DNA from: an uncultured Bacteroides sp.
GTDB taxonomy: Bacteria > Bacteroidota > Bacteroidia > Bacteroidales > Bacteroidaceae
Direction of reading: 5' to 3'
Assembly: GCA_900557355.1 (NCBI GenBank)
Contig: USSR01000370.1
Location: 1 to 6,965, forward strand
Length of the DNA: 6,965 nt
The notes beneath the pieces are model-generated. The model made no database searches, was not told the origin of the DNA, and worked only from the letters and a program-made list of their open reading frames with translations. The first letter of the stretch is position 1. Every line of letters begins with the position of its first letter. A program made the position numbers and the translations under genes. Below, piece after piece: positions 1 through 6,213 of this stretch.

Positions 1-1
1 C

Positions 2-448
2 AAAAACCCGGAAGCCACGGCCGAAGTCATTGATAAGAACGGCTTCCTCCATTCCGGTGACCTCGGAGTAAAAGATGAAGATGGTAACTATCGTATCACG
101 GGACGCATCAAAGATATGATTATCCGTGGTGGCGAGAATATCTACCCACGTGAAATAGAAGAATTCCTTTATAAACTGGAAGGCGTGAAGGACGTACAAG
201 TTGCCGGAATTCCATCAAAAAAATATGGTGAAGAAGTAGGTGCTTTCATCATACTGAAGGAAGGGGCAGATATACACGAATCGGATGTACGCGACTTCTG
301 CACAGGCAAGATCTCGCGTTACAAGATACCGAAATATGTATTCTTCATTGACGAATTCCCGATGACGGGAAGTGGTAAGATACAGAAGTTCAAATTGAAA
401 GATGTAGGATTACAACTTTGCAAGGAACAAGGAATCGAGATAATCTAA
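2..448 (+). CDS. AMP-forming acyl-CoA synthetase / ligase, C-terminal part (5' end outside window)
   Basis: This is the last 148 residues of an adenylate-forming enzyme (ANL superfamily), which activates a carboxylic acid, probably a fatty acid, with ATP and then joins it to coenzyme A. Visible motifs, numbered within the fragment, are GFLHSGDLG (14-22, with the conserved Asp before the hinge), the hinge and A8 region [23 protein letters not shown] (32-54), and the A10 motif MTGSGKIQK, whose Lys126 is the expected catalytic lysine. The [15 protein letters not shown] segment resembles FadD- and AcsF-like medium or long-chain acyl-CoA synthetases more than acetyl-CoA synthetase, but the acid-binding domain lies outside the window, so the substrate cannot be assigned. 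The reading frame is open from the first complete codon and ends at TAA 446-448, followed closely by a terminator. The C-terminal domain looks intact, so this is a window-edge truncation and not a pseudogene. Confidence 0.93.
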   Translation, partial: KNPEATAEVIDKNGFLHSGDLGVKDEDGNYRITGRIKDMIIRGGENIYPREIEEFLYKLEGVKDVQVAGIPSKKYGEEVGAFIILKEGADIHESDVRDFCTGKISRYKIPKYVFFIDEFPMTGSGKIQKFKLKDVGLQLCKEQGIEII

Positions 449-464
449 AAAATTCAACATAAAG

Positions 465-500
465 AAACAGGCTGCAACTTAATAGTGCAGCCTGTTTTTT
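465..500 (+). terminator. Intrinsic terminator of the ligase gene, probably bidirectional
   Basis: A perfect 12-bp stem (AAACAGGCTGCA at 465-476 with TGCAGCCTGTTT at 486-497) encloses a 9-base loop and runs into six T residues (495-500), 16 bases after the ligase stop codon. Read on the minus strand, the same stem is followed by a T-rich stretch (TTTCTTTATGTTG), and it lies 24 bases beyond the stop codon of the convergent histidine kinase gene. It can therefore serve both genes. Confidence 0.9.
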
Positions 501-523
501 ATGCTTAATTTCGTAATCCTCAA

Positions 524-1696
524 TTATCCCAGCGGTAGCGTAAAGAAGAATGTCGTTCCTATTCCTTCGCCGGAACGTACCCAAATGCGTCCACCCATCC
601 GTTCCACCAACATACGGGAAACAGTCAGCCCCAGCCCGGTGCCTTGTGCAAAGTTATTAATCTTGCCGAAGCGTTCGAAAATCTTCGCCACCCGGTTGGC
701 AGGAATACCAATACCCGTATCTTTTACGTAGAACTGTACAATATTGCCGCGTAACTGATAACCAAAATGTATTTCTCCGGTAGGAGTAAATTTAGCAGCA
801 TTACTCAACAAATTCATCAATACCTGCATAATGCGCATTCGATCTCCCATCACACACAACTCCTCATCCACATCGTCCAGTATCAAAATCACGCCTTTAT
901 TTACTTTCAACCGATGACTGTCATATTCTTCAAGGCAAGCATGATAAAGGTTCACCTTCTCACGAACAAATTCCAAAGTCCCTGATTCCATTTCAGACAA
1001 GTCCAGAATATCATTAAACAAACACAACAACAATTCCGAATTTTTCTCGATAATATTGCAATAATCCTCCTTGTCTCCTTCGTGCCCCGGATCAATAACC
1101 AACCTTGAGAATCCAACAATCGCATTCAATGGAGTACGGATTTCATGACTCATATTTGAAAGAAACGCAGATTTTAATCGATCGGACTCTTCAGCCTTTA
1201 CACGGGCAGCCGCCAGTTCACGTAGCGCATTCACCCGGCTCGTCACATCCCGGCACATACATAATAAATATTTATCTCCCAAAGGACATACCAGATTTTC
1301 ATAATGATGCATCTCTCCTTCAAACCACAATGAATGTTCTCCTATGCTGGGACAATCGGTACGCATCACTTTCTCCATATTCGCCCGGATTTTGCGGTAT
1401 TCTGATTCCGGTACTATATCTTTCAGATTAGGATGTGACTTATCCTCACCGGATAATCCCTCTACATGATTGGTATCAGGAGAGGACAGTAGTTCTATAT
1501 AATCCAGATTATAATCAAAAACAGTCAACATATCCGGGATAGCGTCCAGAATTTCTTTACCGTATTGCTTACGGAAGCGCTCCAAGTCTTCATCCTGGCA
1601 TGAAGAATCCGGAAGAGTACGATTTTCCAATTGCTCCTCTAATTTCCGGATAATCTCCAGTAGTTCTTCTTTTGTTTTATCTTTATAGTCCTTCAT
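524..1696 (-). CDS. Soluble PAS-domain sensor histidine kinase
   Basis: This 390-residue kinase should sense a signal through a PAS domain, autophosphorylate on histidine and pass the phosphate to a response regulator. In order it shows a charged N-terminal helix that could form a coiled coil (about 5-30), a PAS-like domain (about 47-155, starting ILDAIPDMLTVFD), a linker helix, then a HisKA domain with the H-box FLSNMSHEIRTPLNAIVGFS (phosphoacceptor His184). The HATPase domain has N-box NLLSNAAKF (295-303), G1 box DTGIGIP (326-332), F box IFERFG and G2 box GTGLGL (352-357). All catalytic motifs are intact. No membrane segment or signal peptide is present, so it is predicted cytoplasmic, and there is no receiver domain. 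ATG 1694-1696 is chosen over the in-frame TTG at 1756 because a consensus promoter lies between them, so the TTG would not be transcribed. No response regulator is visible nearby, so its partner and signal are unknown. Confidence 0.92.
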   Translation of the reverse strand: MKDYKDKTKEELLEIIRKLEEQLENRTLPDSSCQDEDLERFRKQYGKEILDAIPDMLTVFDYNLDYIELLSSPDTNHVEGLSGEDKSHPNLKDIVPESEYRKIRANMEKVMRTDCPSIGEHSLWFEGEMHHYENLVCPLGDKYLLCMCRDVTSRVNALRELAAARVKAEESDRLKSAFLSNMSHEIRTPLNAIVGFSRLVIDPGHEGDKEDYCNIIEKNSELLLCLFNDILDLSEMESGTLEFVREKVNLYHACLEEYDSHRLKVNKGVILILDDVDEELCVMGDRMRIMQVLMNLLSNAAKFTPTGEIHFGYQLRGNIVQFYVKDTGIGIPANRVAKIFERFGKINNFAQGTGLGLTVSRMLVERMGGRIWVRSGEGIGTTFFFTLPLG

Positions 1697-1735
1697 TTCA
1701 AGGCCGATATGTTGTTGAGTGTTACATTCGGGCAA

Positions 1736-1766
1736 CAAATATACTATTCTTTTCAATTATATCAAC
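1736..1766 (-). promoter_or_regulatory. Bacteroidota-type promoter of the histidine kinase gene
   Basis: On the minus strand the -7 element TATATTTG (1736-1743) matches TAnnTTTG fully, and GTTG (1763-1766) sits 19 bases upstream as a -33 element (consensus TTTG/TTG). Transcription should start near 1729, giving a leader of about 33 bases to ATG 1696. This placement decides the start codon of the kinase. Confidence 0.72.
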
Positions 1767-1804
1767 ATATATTGCGAGCTTTTATTTAAAAAAAACCAAT
1801 AGCT

Positions 1805-1836
1805 TTTGCCCTACTAATCAGAATGTTCTATCTTTG
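1805..1836 (+). promoter_or_regulatory. Bacteroidota-type promoter of ahcY
   Basis: TTTG (1805-1808) and TATCTTTG (1829-1836) match the -33 and -7 consensus (TTTG, TAnnTTTG) with a 20-base spacer. The expected transcription start is around 1842-1844, leaving a leader of about 25 A/T-rich bases without a Shine-Dalgarno sequence, as is usual in Bacteroides. An in-frame ATG at 1823 overlaps the promoter and so cannot be the start. The leader is too short for a metabolite-sensing riboswitch. Confidence 0.82.
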
Positions 1837-1867
1837 CATCACTTTTTATTTTAAATCATTGATTAAT

Positions 1868-3286
1868 ATGTCTAAAGAATTATTCTCTACTCTGCCCTAC
1901 AAGGTGGCAGACATTACGCTTGCCGACTTCGGTCGCAAGGAAATCGATCTGGCAGAACAAGAAATGCCCGGCCTTATGGCTCTTCGCGAAAAGTATGGAG
2001 AAACAAAACCGTTGAAAGGTGCTCGTATAATGGGTTCCCTGCATATGACCATCCAGACGGCGGTACTGATTGAAACCCTCGTGGCACTGGGCGCCGAAGT
2101 ACGCTGGTGCTCATGTAACATATATTCGACCCAAGACCATGCTGCTGCTGCTATCGCTGCAAGTGGTGTTCCCGTATTTGCCTGGAAAGGTGAAACACTG
2201 GCTGATTACTGGTGGTGTACGCTTCAGGCGTTGAACTTCCCCGGCGGCAAAGGTCCTACGGTAATCGTTGACGATGGCGGTGATGCTACCATGATGATAC
2301 ACGTAGGGTACGAAGCCGAAAGCACTGCCTCTATTCTGGATAAAAAAGTCCATGCGGAAGATGAAATAGAACTGAATGCTATCCTGAAGTGTGTATTGGC
2401 TGCAGATCCTACCCGTTGGCATCGCGTAGCTGCCGAAATGCGTGGCGTTTCAGAAGAAACTACGACAGGTGTACACCGTTTGTATCAAATGCAGGAAGAA
2501 GGGAAATTGCTGTTCCCGGCATTCAATGTGAACGACTCAGTGACGAAGTCTAAATTCGATAATCTTTATGGTTGCCGTGAATCTTTGGCCGATGGCATCA
2601 AACGCGCCACAGATGTAATGATTGCCGGTAAAGTAGTAGTGGTTTGCGGTTATGGCGATGTAGGTAAGGGGTGTTCGCATTCCATGCGTTCATACGGTGC
2701 CCGTGTACTGGTTACGGAAGTAGACCCGATCTGCGCCCTGCAAGCTGCAATGGAAGGCTTCGAGGTAGTAACTATGGAAGAGGCTTGTACACAAGGTAAT
2801 ATCTTTGTTACTACAACAGGCAATATCGACATCATTCGCATTGATCACATGGAGCAGATGAAGGACCAGGCAATTGTCTGCAATATCGGTCACTTCGACA
2901 ATGAAATCCAAGTGGATGCTCTTAAGCATTACCCCGGCATCAAATGTGTGAATATCAAGCCACAGGTAGACCGCTATTATTTCCCCGACGGACACAGCAT
3001 TATTCTATTAGCCGATGGTCGTCTGGTGAACCTGGGTTGTGCTACCGGTCACCCGTCATTCGTTATGAGTAACTCATTCACCAACCAGACATTAGCTCAG
3101 ATTGAGTTGTTCAACAAGAAGTATGAAACCGGTGTTTACCGTTTGCCTAAGCACCTTGATGAAGAGGTAGCACGTCTGCACCTTGAGAAAATCGGTGTGA
3201 AGCTGACGAAGCTGACTCCCGAGCAAGCTGCCTATATCGGTGTAACTGTAGACGGACCGTATAAAGCCGAACACTATCGCTATTAA
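1868..3286 (+). CDS. ahcY: Adenosylhomocysteinase (S-adenosyl-L-homocysteine hydrolase)
   Basis: This 472-residue cytosolic NAD-dependent enzyme reversibly hydrolyses S-adenosylhomocysteine to adenosine and homocysteine, removing the inhibitory by-product of SAM-dependent methylation and feeding the methionine cycle. Family signatures are clear: [14 protein letters not shown] (58-71, His60), [13 protein letters not shown] (signature 1, 83-95), DDGGD (135-139, Asp136), [10 protein letters not shown] (196-205), [19 protein letters not shown] (with Lys227 and Asp231), and the NAD-binding Rossmann loop [17 protein letters not shown] (254-270). They continue with NIGHFDNE (339-346) and the C-terminal [10 protein letters not shown] (463-472), whose Lys and Tyr reach into the partner subunit's cofactor site in known structures. 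It has the longer bacterial form, with an extra segment of about 40 residues before ETTTG (about 160-195) compared with the 432-residue mammalian enzyme. All active-site residues I can identify are present. The start ATG 1868 follows the promoter at 1805-1836. Confidence 0.98.
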   Translation: MSKELFSTLPYKVADITLADFGRKEIDLAEQEMPGLMALREKYGETKPLKGARIMGSLHMTIQTAVLIETLVALGAEVRWCSCNIYSTQDHAAAAIAASGVPVFAWKGETLADYWWCTLQALNFPGGKGPTVIVDDGGDATMMIHVGYEAESTASILDKKVHAEDEIELNAILKCVLAADPTRWHRVAAEMRGVSEETTTGVHRLYQMQEEGKLLFPAFNVNDSVTKSKFDNLYGCRESLADGIKRATDVMIAGKVVVVCGYGDVGKGCSHSMRSYGARVLVTEVDPICALQAAMEGFEVVTMEEACTQGNIFVTTTGNIDIIRIDHMEQMKDQAIVCNIGHFDNEIQVDALKHYPGIKCVNIKPQVDRYYFPDGHSIILLADGRLVNLGCATGHPSFVMSNSFTNQTLAQIELFNKKYETGVYRLPKHLDEEVARLHLEKIGVKLTKLTPEQAAYIGVTVDGPYKAEHYRY

Positions 3287-3292
3287 AATAAC

Positions 3293-3371
3293 GAAATTGA
3301 CAATTGACAATTGACAATGGCTATGCAGAATGACAGCGCAGCTTAATTGTCAATTGTCAATTGTCAATTTC
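3293..3371. repeat. Perfect 26-bp inverted repeat made of ATTGACA heptamers
   Basis: The left arm (3293-3318) is GAA followed by three tandem copies of ATTGACA and a final AT. The right arm (3346-3371) is its exact reverse complement, with TGTCAAT units. The 27-base spacer (3319-3345) can extend the hairpin with a weaker inner stem, GCTATGC (3320-3326) against GCGCAGC (3336-3342), containing one mismatch and one G-U pair. It starts 6 bases after the ahcY stop codon and lies wholly in the gap before the YfhO gene. In RNA it would form a long, A/U-rich hairpin without a following T-run, so it is not a classical terminator; it could act as a 3'-end stabiliser, an attenuator or a REPIN/MITE-like dispersed repeat. 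No target duplication is visible. Confidence 0.9.
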
Positions 3372-3391
3372 ATAAAAACCCCGTTTTTATG
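3371..3391 (+). promoter_or_regulatory. Small perfect hairpin covering the YfhO-gene start codon
   Basis: CATAAAAAC (3371-3379) and GTTTTTATG (3383-3391) form a 9-bp perfect stem with a three-base CCC loop. The 3' arm ends in the ATG start codon (3389-3391). Its first base is also the last base of the 26-bp repeat's right arm, so the two hairpins abut. In mRNA it would pair the start codon, which could lower initiation; the stem is mostly A-U and may open easily. Confidence 0.6.
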
Positions 3392-5902
3392 AAAAAGCTC
3401 CTCCCTGACCTCCTGGTCATTCTTACGTTTGCAGTACTTTCGTTCGCCTACTTCTTTCCGGCGGATATAGAAGACCGCTATCTTTTCCAACATGACACGG
3501 CTGCCGGTGCAGGTGCCGGACAAGAAGCAAGCTTGTATCGCCAGGAAACCGGTGAGTATACGCGCTGGACTAACTCCTTATTCGGTGGTATGCCGACTTA
3601 CCAGATAGCCCCCAGCTACGATTCAACTCAACCGCTGACATGGGTGCAGAAAGTGTACCGACTATTTTTACCCACATATGTCAACCTGACGTTTATTCTG
3701 ATGCTGGGCTTCTTCATCCTGCTGCGTGCATTCGGCATACCTACATGGCTGGCAGGGTTAGGCGGATTAATGTGGGCATTCTCGTCCTACTTCTTCATTC
3801 TGATATCTGCCGGACACATCTGGAAGTTTATCACACTGGCGTATATACCGCCCACGATAGCAGGTATCGTACTGGCATACCGGGGTAAATATCTGGCAGG
3901 AGGTATCGTTACAGCATTGTTCATTGCCCTGCAGATTCTGTCGAACCACGTACAGATGAGTTATTACTTCCTGTTCGTCATCCTCTTCATTGCAGGAGCC
4001 TATTTTGAAGATGCATGGCGCAACAAGACCTTGCCACAATTCTTTAAAGCTAGCGGTGTGCTTGTAGTAGCTGCATTGATTGGCATATCCGTCAATCTAT
4101 CAAACCTGTATCACACTTACCAGTACAGCAAAGAAACCATGCGCGGTAAAAGCGAGCTTGTAGAAACCGGTGATGCAGCCAAACAAACCAGTAGCGGACT
4201 GGATCGTGACTACATCACTCAATGGAGCTATGGCATCGGCGAAACCTGGACCTTGTTAGTGCCTAACTTTAAAGGTGGTGCCTCCGTACCTCTCATCCTG
4301 AATGAGACAGCCATGGAAAAAGCCAATCCAACCTATTCCGGACTATACCAGCAATTACCCCAATACTTTGGTGACCAGCCGATGACCTCAGGTCCTGTAT
4401 ATGTAGGTGCTTTTGTACTCTTCCTCTTTATCTTGGGTTGTTTTATAGTCAAAGGTCCATTGAAATGGGCATTAGTCGGAGCTACATTCTTCTCCATTGT
4501 TCTTTCATGGGGCAAGAACTTCATGCCACTGACTGATTTCTTCATCGACTATATACCTATGTATAGCAAGTTCCGTGCCGTATCGTCCATTCTCGTTATT
4601 GCAGAATTTACAATTCCACTACTAGCTATCTTTGCGCTGAAAAAGATTCTGGATGAACCAGAGATACTCAAGAAGAAGATGAAGTTTATAGGTGTCAGCT
4701 TGGCACTTACTGCTGGCGTAGCCTTGATATTAGCCATTATTCCCGGAGCTTTCAGCTCAACTTTCATCCCTGCAAAGGAAGCACAAATGCTACAGAATGC
4801 GGTCAATCAGCAAATGATTCCTGCAAACGAGTTGTCCGGCATCCTCTCTAATATGGCGGAAATGCGTGCTGCAATGGTTAGTGCCGATGCACTGCGTAGC
4901 TTTATTATTATCGTAATTGGTTGTGCACTGTTGTGGCTTTACTATAGTGGAAAATTAAAGAGACCCTATATTATTGCAGGCATTGCCATTCTTTGCGTGA
5001 TCGATATGTGGGGAGTCAACAAGCGCTATCTGCACGATGATCAATTCGTTCCACGTTCTACCCAAGTTGATACTTTCAAAAAAACGAAAGCTGACGAAAT
5101 CATCCTGCAGGACACTGATCCGAACTACCGTGTACTGAATTTCTCCGGAGATGCATTCAACGAGAATAATACTTCCTACTGGCACAAGAGTGTGGGCGGA
5201 TATCATGCTGCCAAGTTGCGTCGTTATCAGGAGATGATCGAACGGCACATTTCTCCTGAAATGCAAGCCACCTATCGGATTATTGCCACCGCAGGCGGAG
5301 AAATGGACAGCGTGGATGCTTCCAAATTCCGCATCCTGAACATGCTGAATACGAAGTATTTCATCTTTCCTGCCGGACAAGGACAGACAGTGCCTATCGA
5401 AAACCCGTATGCTTACGGCAATGCATGGTTCGTAGATAAAGTGGAATATGTGGATAATGCAAATCAGGAAATAGATGCATTGAATACTATACTTCCAACG
5501 GAAACTGCCGTAGTAGATACACGCTTCAAAGATATTCTGAAAGGTGTTACCACCGTTCATAAAGACAGCCTTTCCAGCGTACGCCTGACGAATTACGAAC
5601 CGAACCGTCTGGTTTATGAAACAAATAATTCAAAGGATGGTGTAGTCGTATTCTCCGAAATCTATTATCCGGATGGCTGGATAGCTACCATCGACGGAGA
5701 ACCTGCCGACATTGCCCGTGCAGACTATATCCTGCGCTCCATGTATGTACCTGCTGGAAAACACACCATTGAAATGCGCTTTGATCCGAAGAGCTTGCAT
5801 GTAACAGAAGGTATTGCTTATGCAGCACTGGCTCTAATGGTGATAGGTATTATGATAATGGTGATTGTATATAAAAAGAGGTTAAGCTCTTCCAAAAGCT
5901 AA
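3389..5902 (+). CDS. YfhO-family multi-pass membrane protein, putative GT-C-type glycosyltransferase
   Basis: This 837-residue inner-membrane protein has a first membrane helix at about 5-23. A large periplasmic loop follows with conserved-looking acidic and aromatic residues (DIEDRYLFQHD, 26-36; WTNSLFGGMPTYQ, 60-72). Many helices follow, about 97-113, 118-139, 145-163, 169-206, 221-238, 337-374, 398-417, 433-452 and 503-542, then a long soluble region and a last helix at about 808-828. The segment at about 728-800 (VVFSEIYYPDGWIATIDGEP, then VPAGKHTIEMRF) is the characteristic C-terminal beta-rich motif of the YfhO family. In Firmicutes, YfhO-type proteins transfer sugars from undecaprenyl phosphate to teichoic acids. 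Bacteroidota lack teichoic acids, so the acceptor here is unknown and the enzymatic role is inferred. ATG 3389 is chosen because the in-frame TTG at 3347 lies inside the inverted repeat, directly after an in-frame stop (3344-3346). No promoter is recognisable in the 102-base gap after ahcY, so read-through from ahcY is plausible. Confidence 0.9.
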   Translation: MKKLLPDLLVILTFAVLSFAYFFPADIEDRYLFQHDTAAGAGAGQEASLYRQETGEYTRWTNSLFGGMPTYQIAPSYDSTQPLTWVQKVYRLFLPTYVNLTFILMLGFFILLRAFGIPTWLAGLGGLMWAFSSYFFILISAGHIWKFITLAYIPPTIAGIVLAYRGKYLAGGIVTALFIALQILSNHVQMSYYFLFVILFIAGAYFEDAWRNKTLPQFFKASGVLVVAALIGISVNLSNLYHTYQYSKETMRGKSELVETGDAAKQTSSGLDRDYITQWSYGIGETWTLLVPNFKGGASVPLILNETAMEKANPTYSGLYQQLPQYFGDQPMTSGPVYVGAFVLFLFILGCFIVKGPLKWALVGATFFSIVLSWGKNFMPLTDFFIDYIPMYSKFRAVSSILVIAEFTIPLLAIFALKKILDEPEILKKKMKFIGVSLALTAGVALILAIIPGAFSSTFIPAKEAQMLQNAVNQQMIPANELSGILSNMAEMRAAMVSADALRSFIIIVIGCALLWLYYSGKLKRPYIIAGIAILCVIDMWGVNKRYLHDDQFVPRSTQVDTFKKTKADEIILQDTDPNYRVLNFSGDAFNENNTSYWHKSVGGYHAAKLRRYQEMIERHISPEMQATYRIIATAGGEMDSVDASKFRILNMLNTKYFIFPAGQGQTVPIENPYAYGNAWFVDKVEYVDNANQEIDALNTILPTETAVVDTRFKDILKGVTTVHKDSLSSVRLTNYEPNRLVYETNNSKDGVVVFSEIYYPDGWIATIDGEPADIARADYILRSMYVPAGKHTIEMRFDPKSLHVTEGIAYAALALMVIGIMIMVIVYKKRLSSSKS

Positions 5903-5933
5903 AGCCTAGCAAAACTAATTTTTCTTTATTACA

Positions 5934-5976
5934 AAATGCGCCTTAAAAGTCTGTAGCAAACTTTTAGGGCGCATTT
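5934..5976. terminator. Strong terminator-like hairpin between convergent genes
   Basis: AAATGCGCCTTAAAAGT (5934-5950) pairs with ACTTTTAGGGCGCATTT (5960-5976) over 17 positions with a single G-U pair and a 9-base loop, 31 bases after the YfhO-gene stop codon. On the plus strand it is followed only by CACATTATAT. On the minus strand it is followed by a more T-rich stretch (TGTAATAAAGAAAAATT), so it probably also served the AraC-family gene before the 203-bp insertion separated them. Confidence 0.75.
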
Positions 5977-5992
5977 CACATTATATCCGAAG

Positions 5993-6001
5993 TTATTTAT
6001 A
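5993..6001. repeat. Left copy of the 9-bp target duplication (TTATTTATA)
   Basis: TTATTTATA directly abuts the left terminal inverted repeat of the 203-bp element and is repeated exactly, in the same orientation, at 6205-6213 next to the right terminal repeat. The next base outward from the repeat differs (C6002 belongs to the element, T6214 to the flank), so the duplication boundary is sharp on that side. Confidence 0.78.
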
Positions 6002-6204
6002 CCCGTTGGCGGAATTAACGGCCTCCTCCCCGTGCCCGAATAGAGACCAGGACCGGGTTTGGGCAGTATCCGATCCGTACCAACTCCGTAGTAAATTCGG
6101 TCAGAAGTACCTCTATCCGAAGATGGTACGGAGCAAATAGGGATTTGATTCCTCTCTGATACGACTCTGACAGGATGCTGACAGCCTCTAATCCCGCCAA
6201 CGGG
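6002..6204. mobile_element. MITE-like non-autonomous element, 203 bp
   Basis: The ends are perfect 11-bp terminal inverted repeats, CCCGTTGGCGG (6002-6012) and CCGCCAACGGG (6194-6204). The match continues inward through ATTA (6014-6017 with 6189-6192) and GGC (6020-6022 with 6184-6186), giving about 21 positions with three mismatches. A perfect 9-bp direct duplication flanks it. A central inverted repeat has exactly the same midpoint (6103) as the terminal repeats. The interior is visibly richer in G+C than the A/T-rich flanks and has no transposase domain. This combination indicates insertion by a transposase acting in trans. I cannot name the parent IS family; families leaving 8-10 bp duplications are candidates. 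One minus-strand frame (6015-6200, from TTG) stays open for 61 codons, ending VLVSIRARGGGR, with no recognised domain; it starts and stops within the terminal repeat regions. This unusual coincidence does not establish a gene. Confidence 0.78.
6074..6132. repeat. Central nested inverted repeats of the 203-bp element
   Basis: TCCGTACCA (6074-6082) and TGGTACGGA (6124-6132) form a perfect 9-bp stem centred on the midpoint of the whole element. Inside it a 5-bp stem, TTCGG (6096-6100) with CCGAA (6117-6121), can form. To the left, GCCCGAA (6034-6040) can pair with TTTGGGC (6058-6064) with one G-U pair. A transcript of the element could therefore fold into a closed multi-stem structure. CTGACAG is also repeated directly at 6167-6173 and 6178-6184. 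Confidence 0.6.
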
Positions 6205-6213
6205 TTATTTATA
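6205..6213. repeat. Right copy of the 9-bp target duplication, carrying the AraC-gene stop codon
   Basis: TTATTTATA here is identical to 5993-6001. On the minus strand it reads TATAAATAA, that is the last two codons (Tyr-Lys) and the TAA stop of the AraC-family gene, so duplication of the target preserved the gene's end. This copy overlaps the coding sequence. Confidence 0.78.

Noticed and set aside
1697..1756. TTG start extending the histidine kinase by 20 residues
   Set aside because: The kinase promoter's -7 element (1736-1743) lies inside this stretch, so the TTG would be upstream of the transcript.
1823..1867. Upstream in-frame ATG extending ahcY by 15 residues ([11 protein letters not shown]...)
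   Set aside because: The ATG lies within the promoter, before the predicted transcription start, and the added residues are not part of the AhcY family; the family start [10 protein letters not shown] fits ATG 1868.
1837..1867. SAH or SAM riboswitch upstream of ahcY
   Set aside because: The predicted leader is only about 25 A/T-rich bases, with no room for an aptamer fold.
3296..3318. Repeated TTGACA as sigma70 -35 boxes
   Set aside because: They are heptamer repeat units in an inverted repeat, no suitable -10 or TAnnTTTG element follows, and the Bacteroidota primary sigma factor does not use this consensus.
3293..3371. CRISPR-like array
   Set aside because: Units are 7 bp with no spacers, and the two clusters are inverted relative to each other; no cas genes are present.
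3345..3388. TTG start at 3347 for the YfhO protein (MSIVNCQFHKNPVF...)
   Set aside because: The extra residues are encoded by the inverted repeat and have no signal-peptide or family character; ATG 3389 gives the expected short cytoplasmic start followed by a membrane helix.
4955..5560. 201-codon open frame on the minus strand
   Set aside because: It is entirely antisense to the YfhO gene, shows no domain and has an Ile/His/Cys-rich composition typical of a shadow frame.
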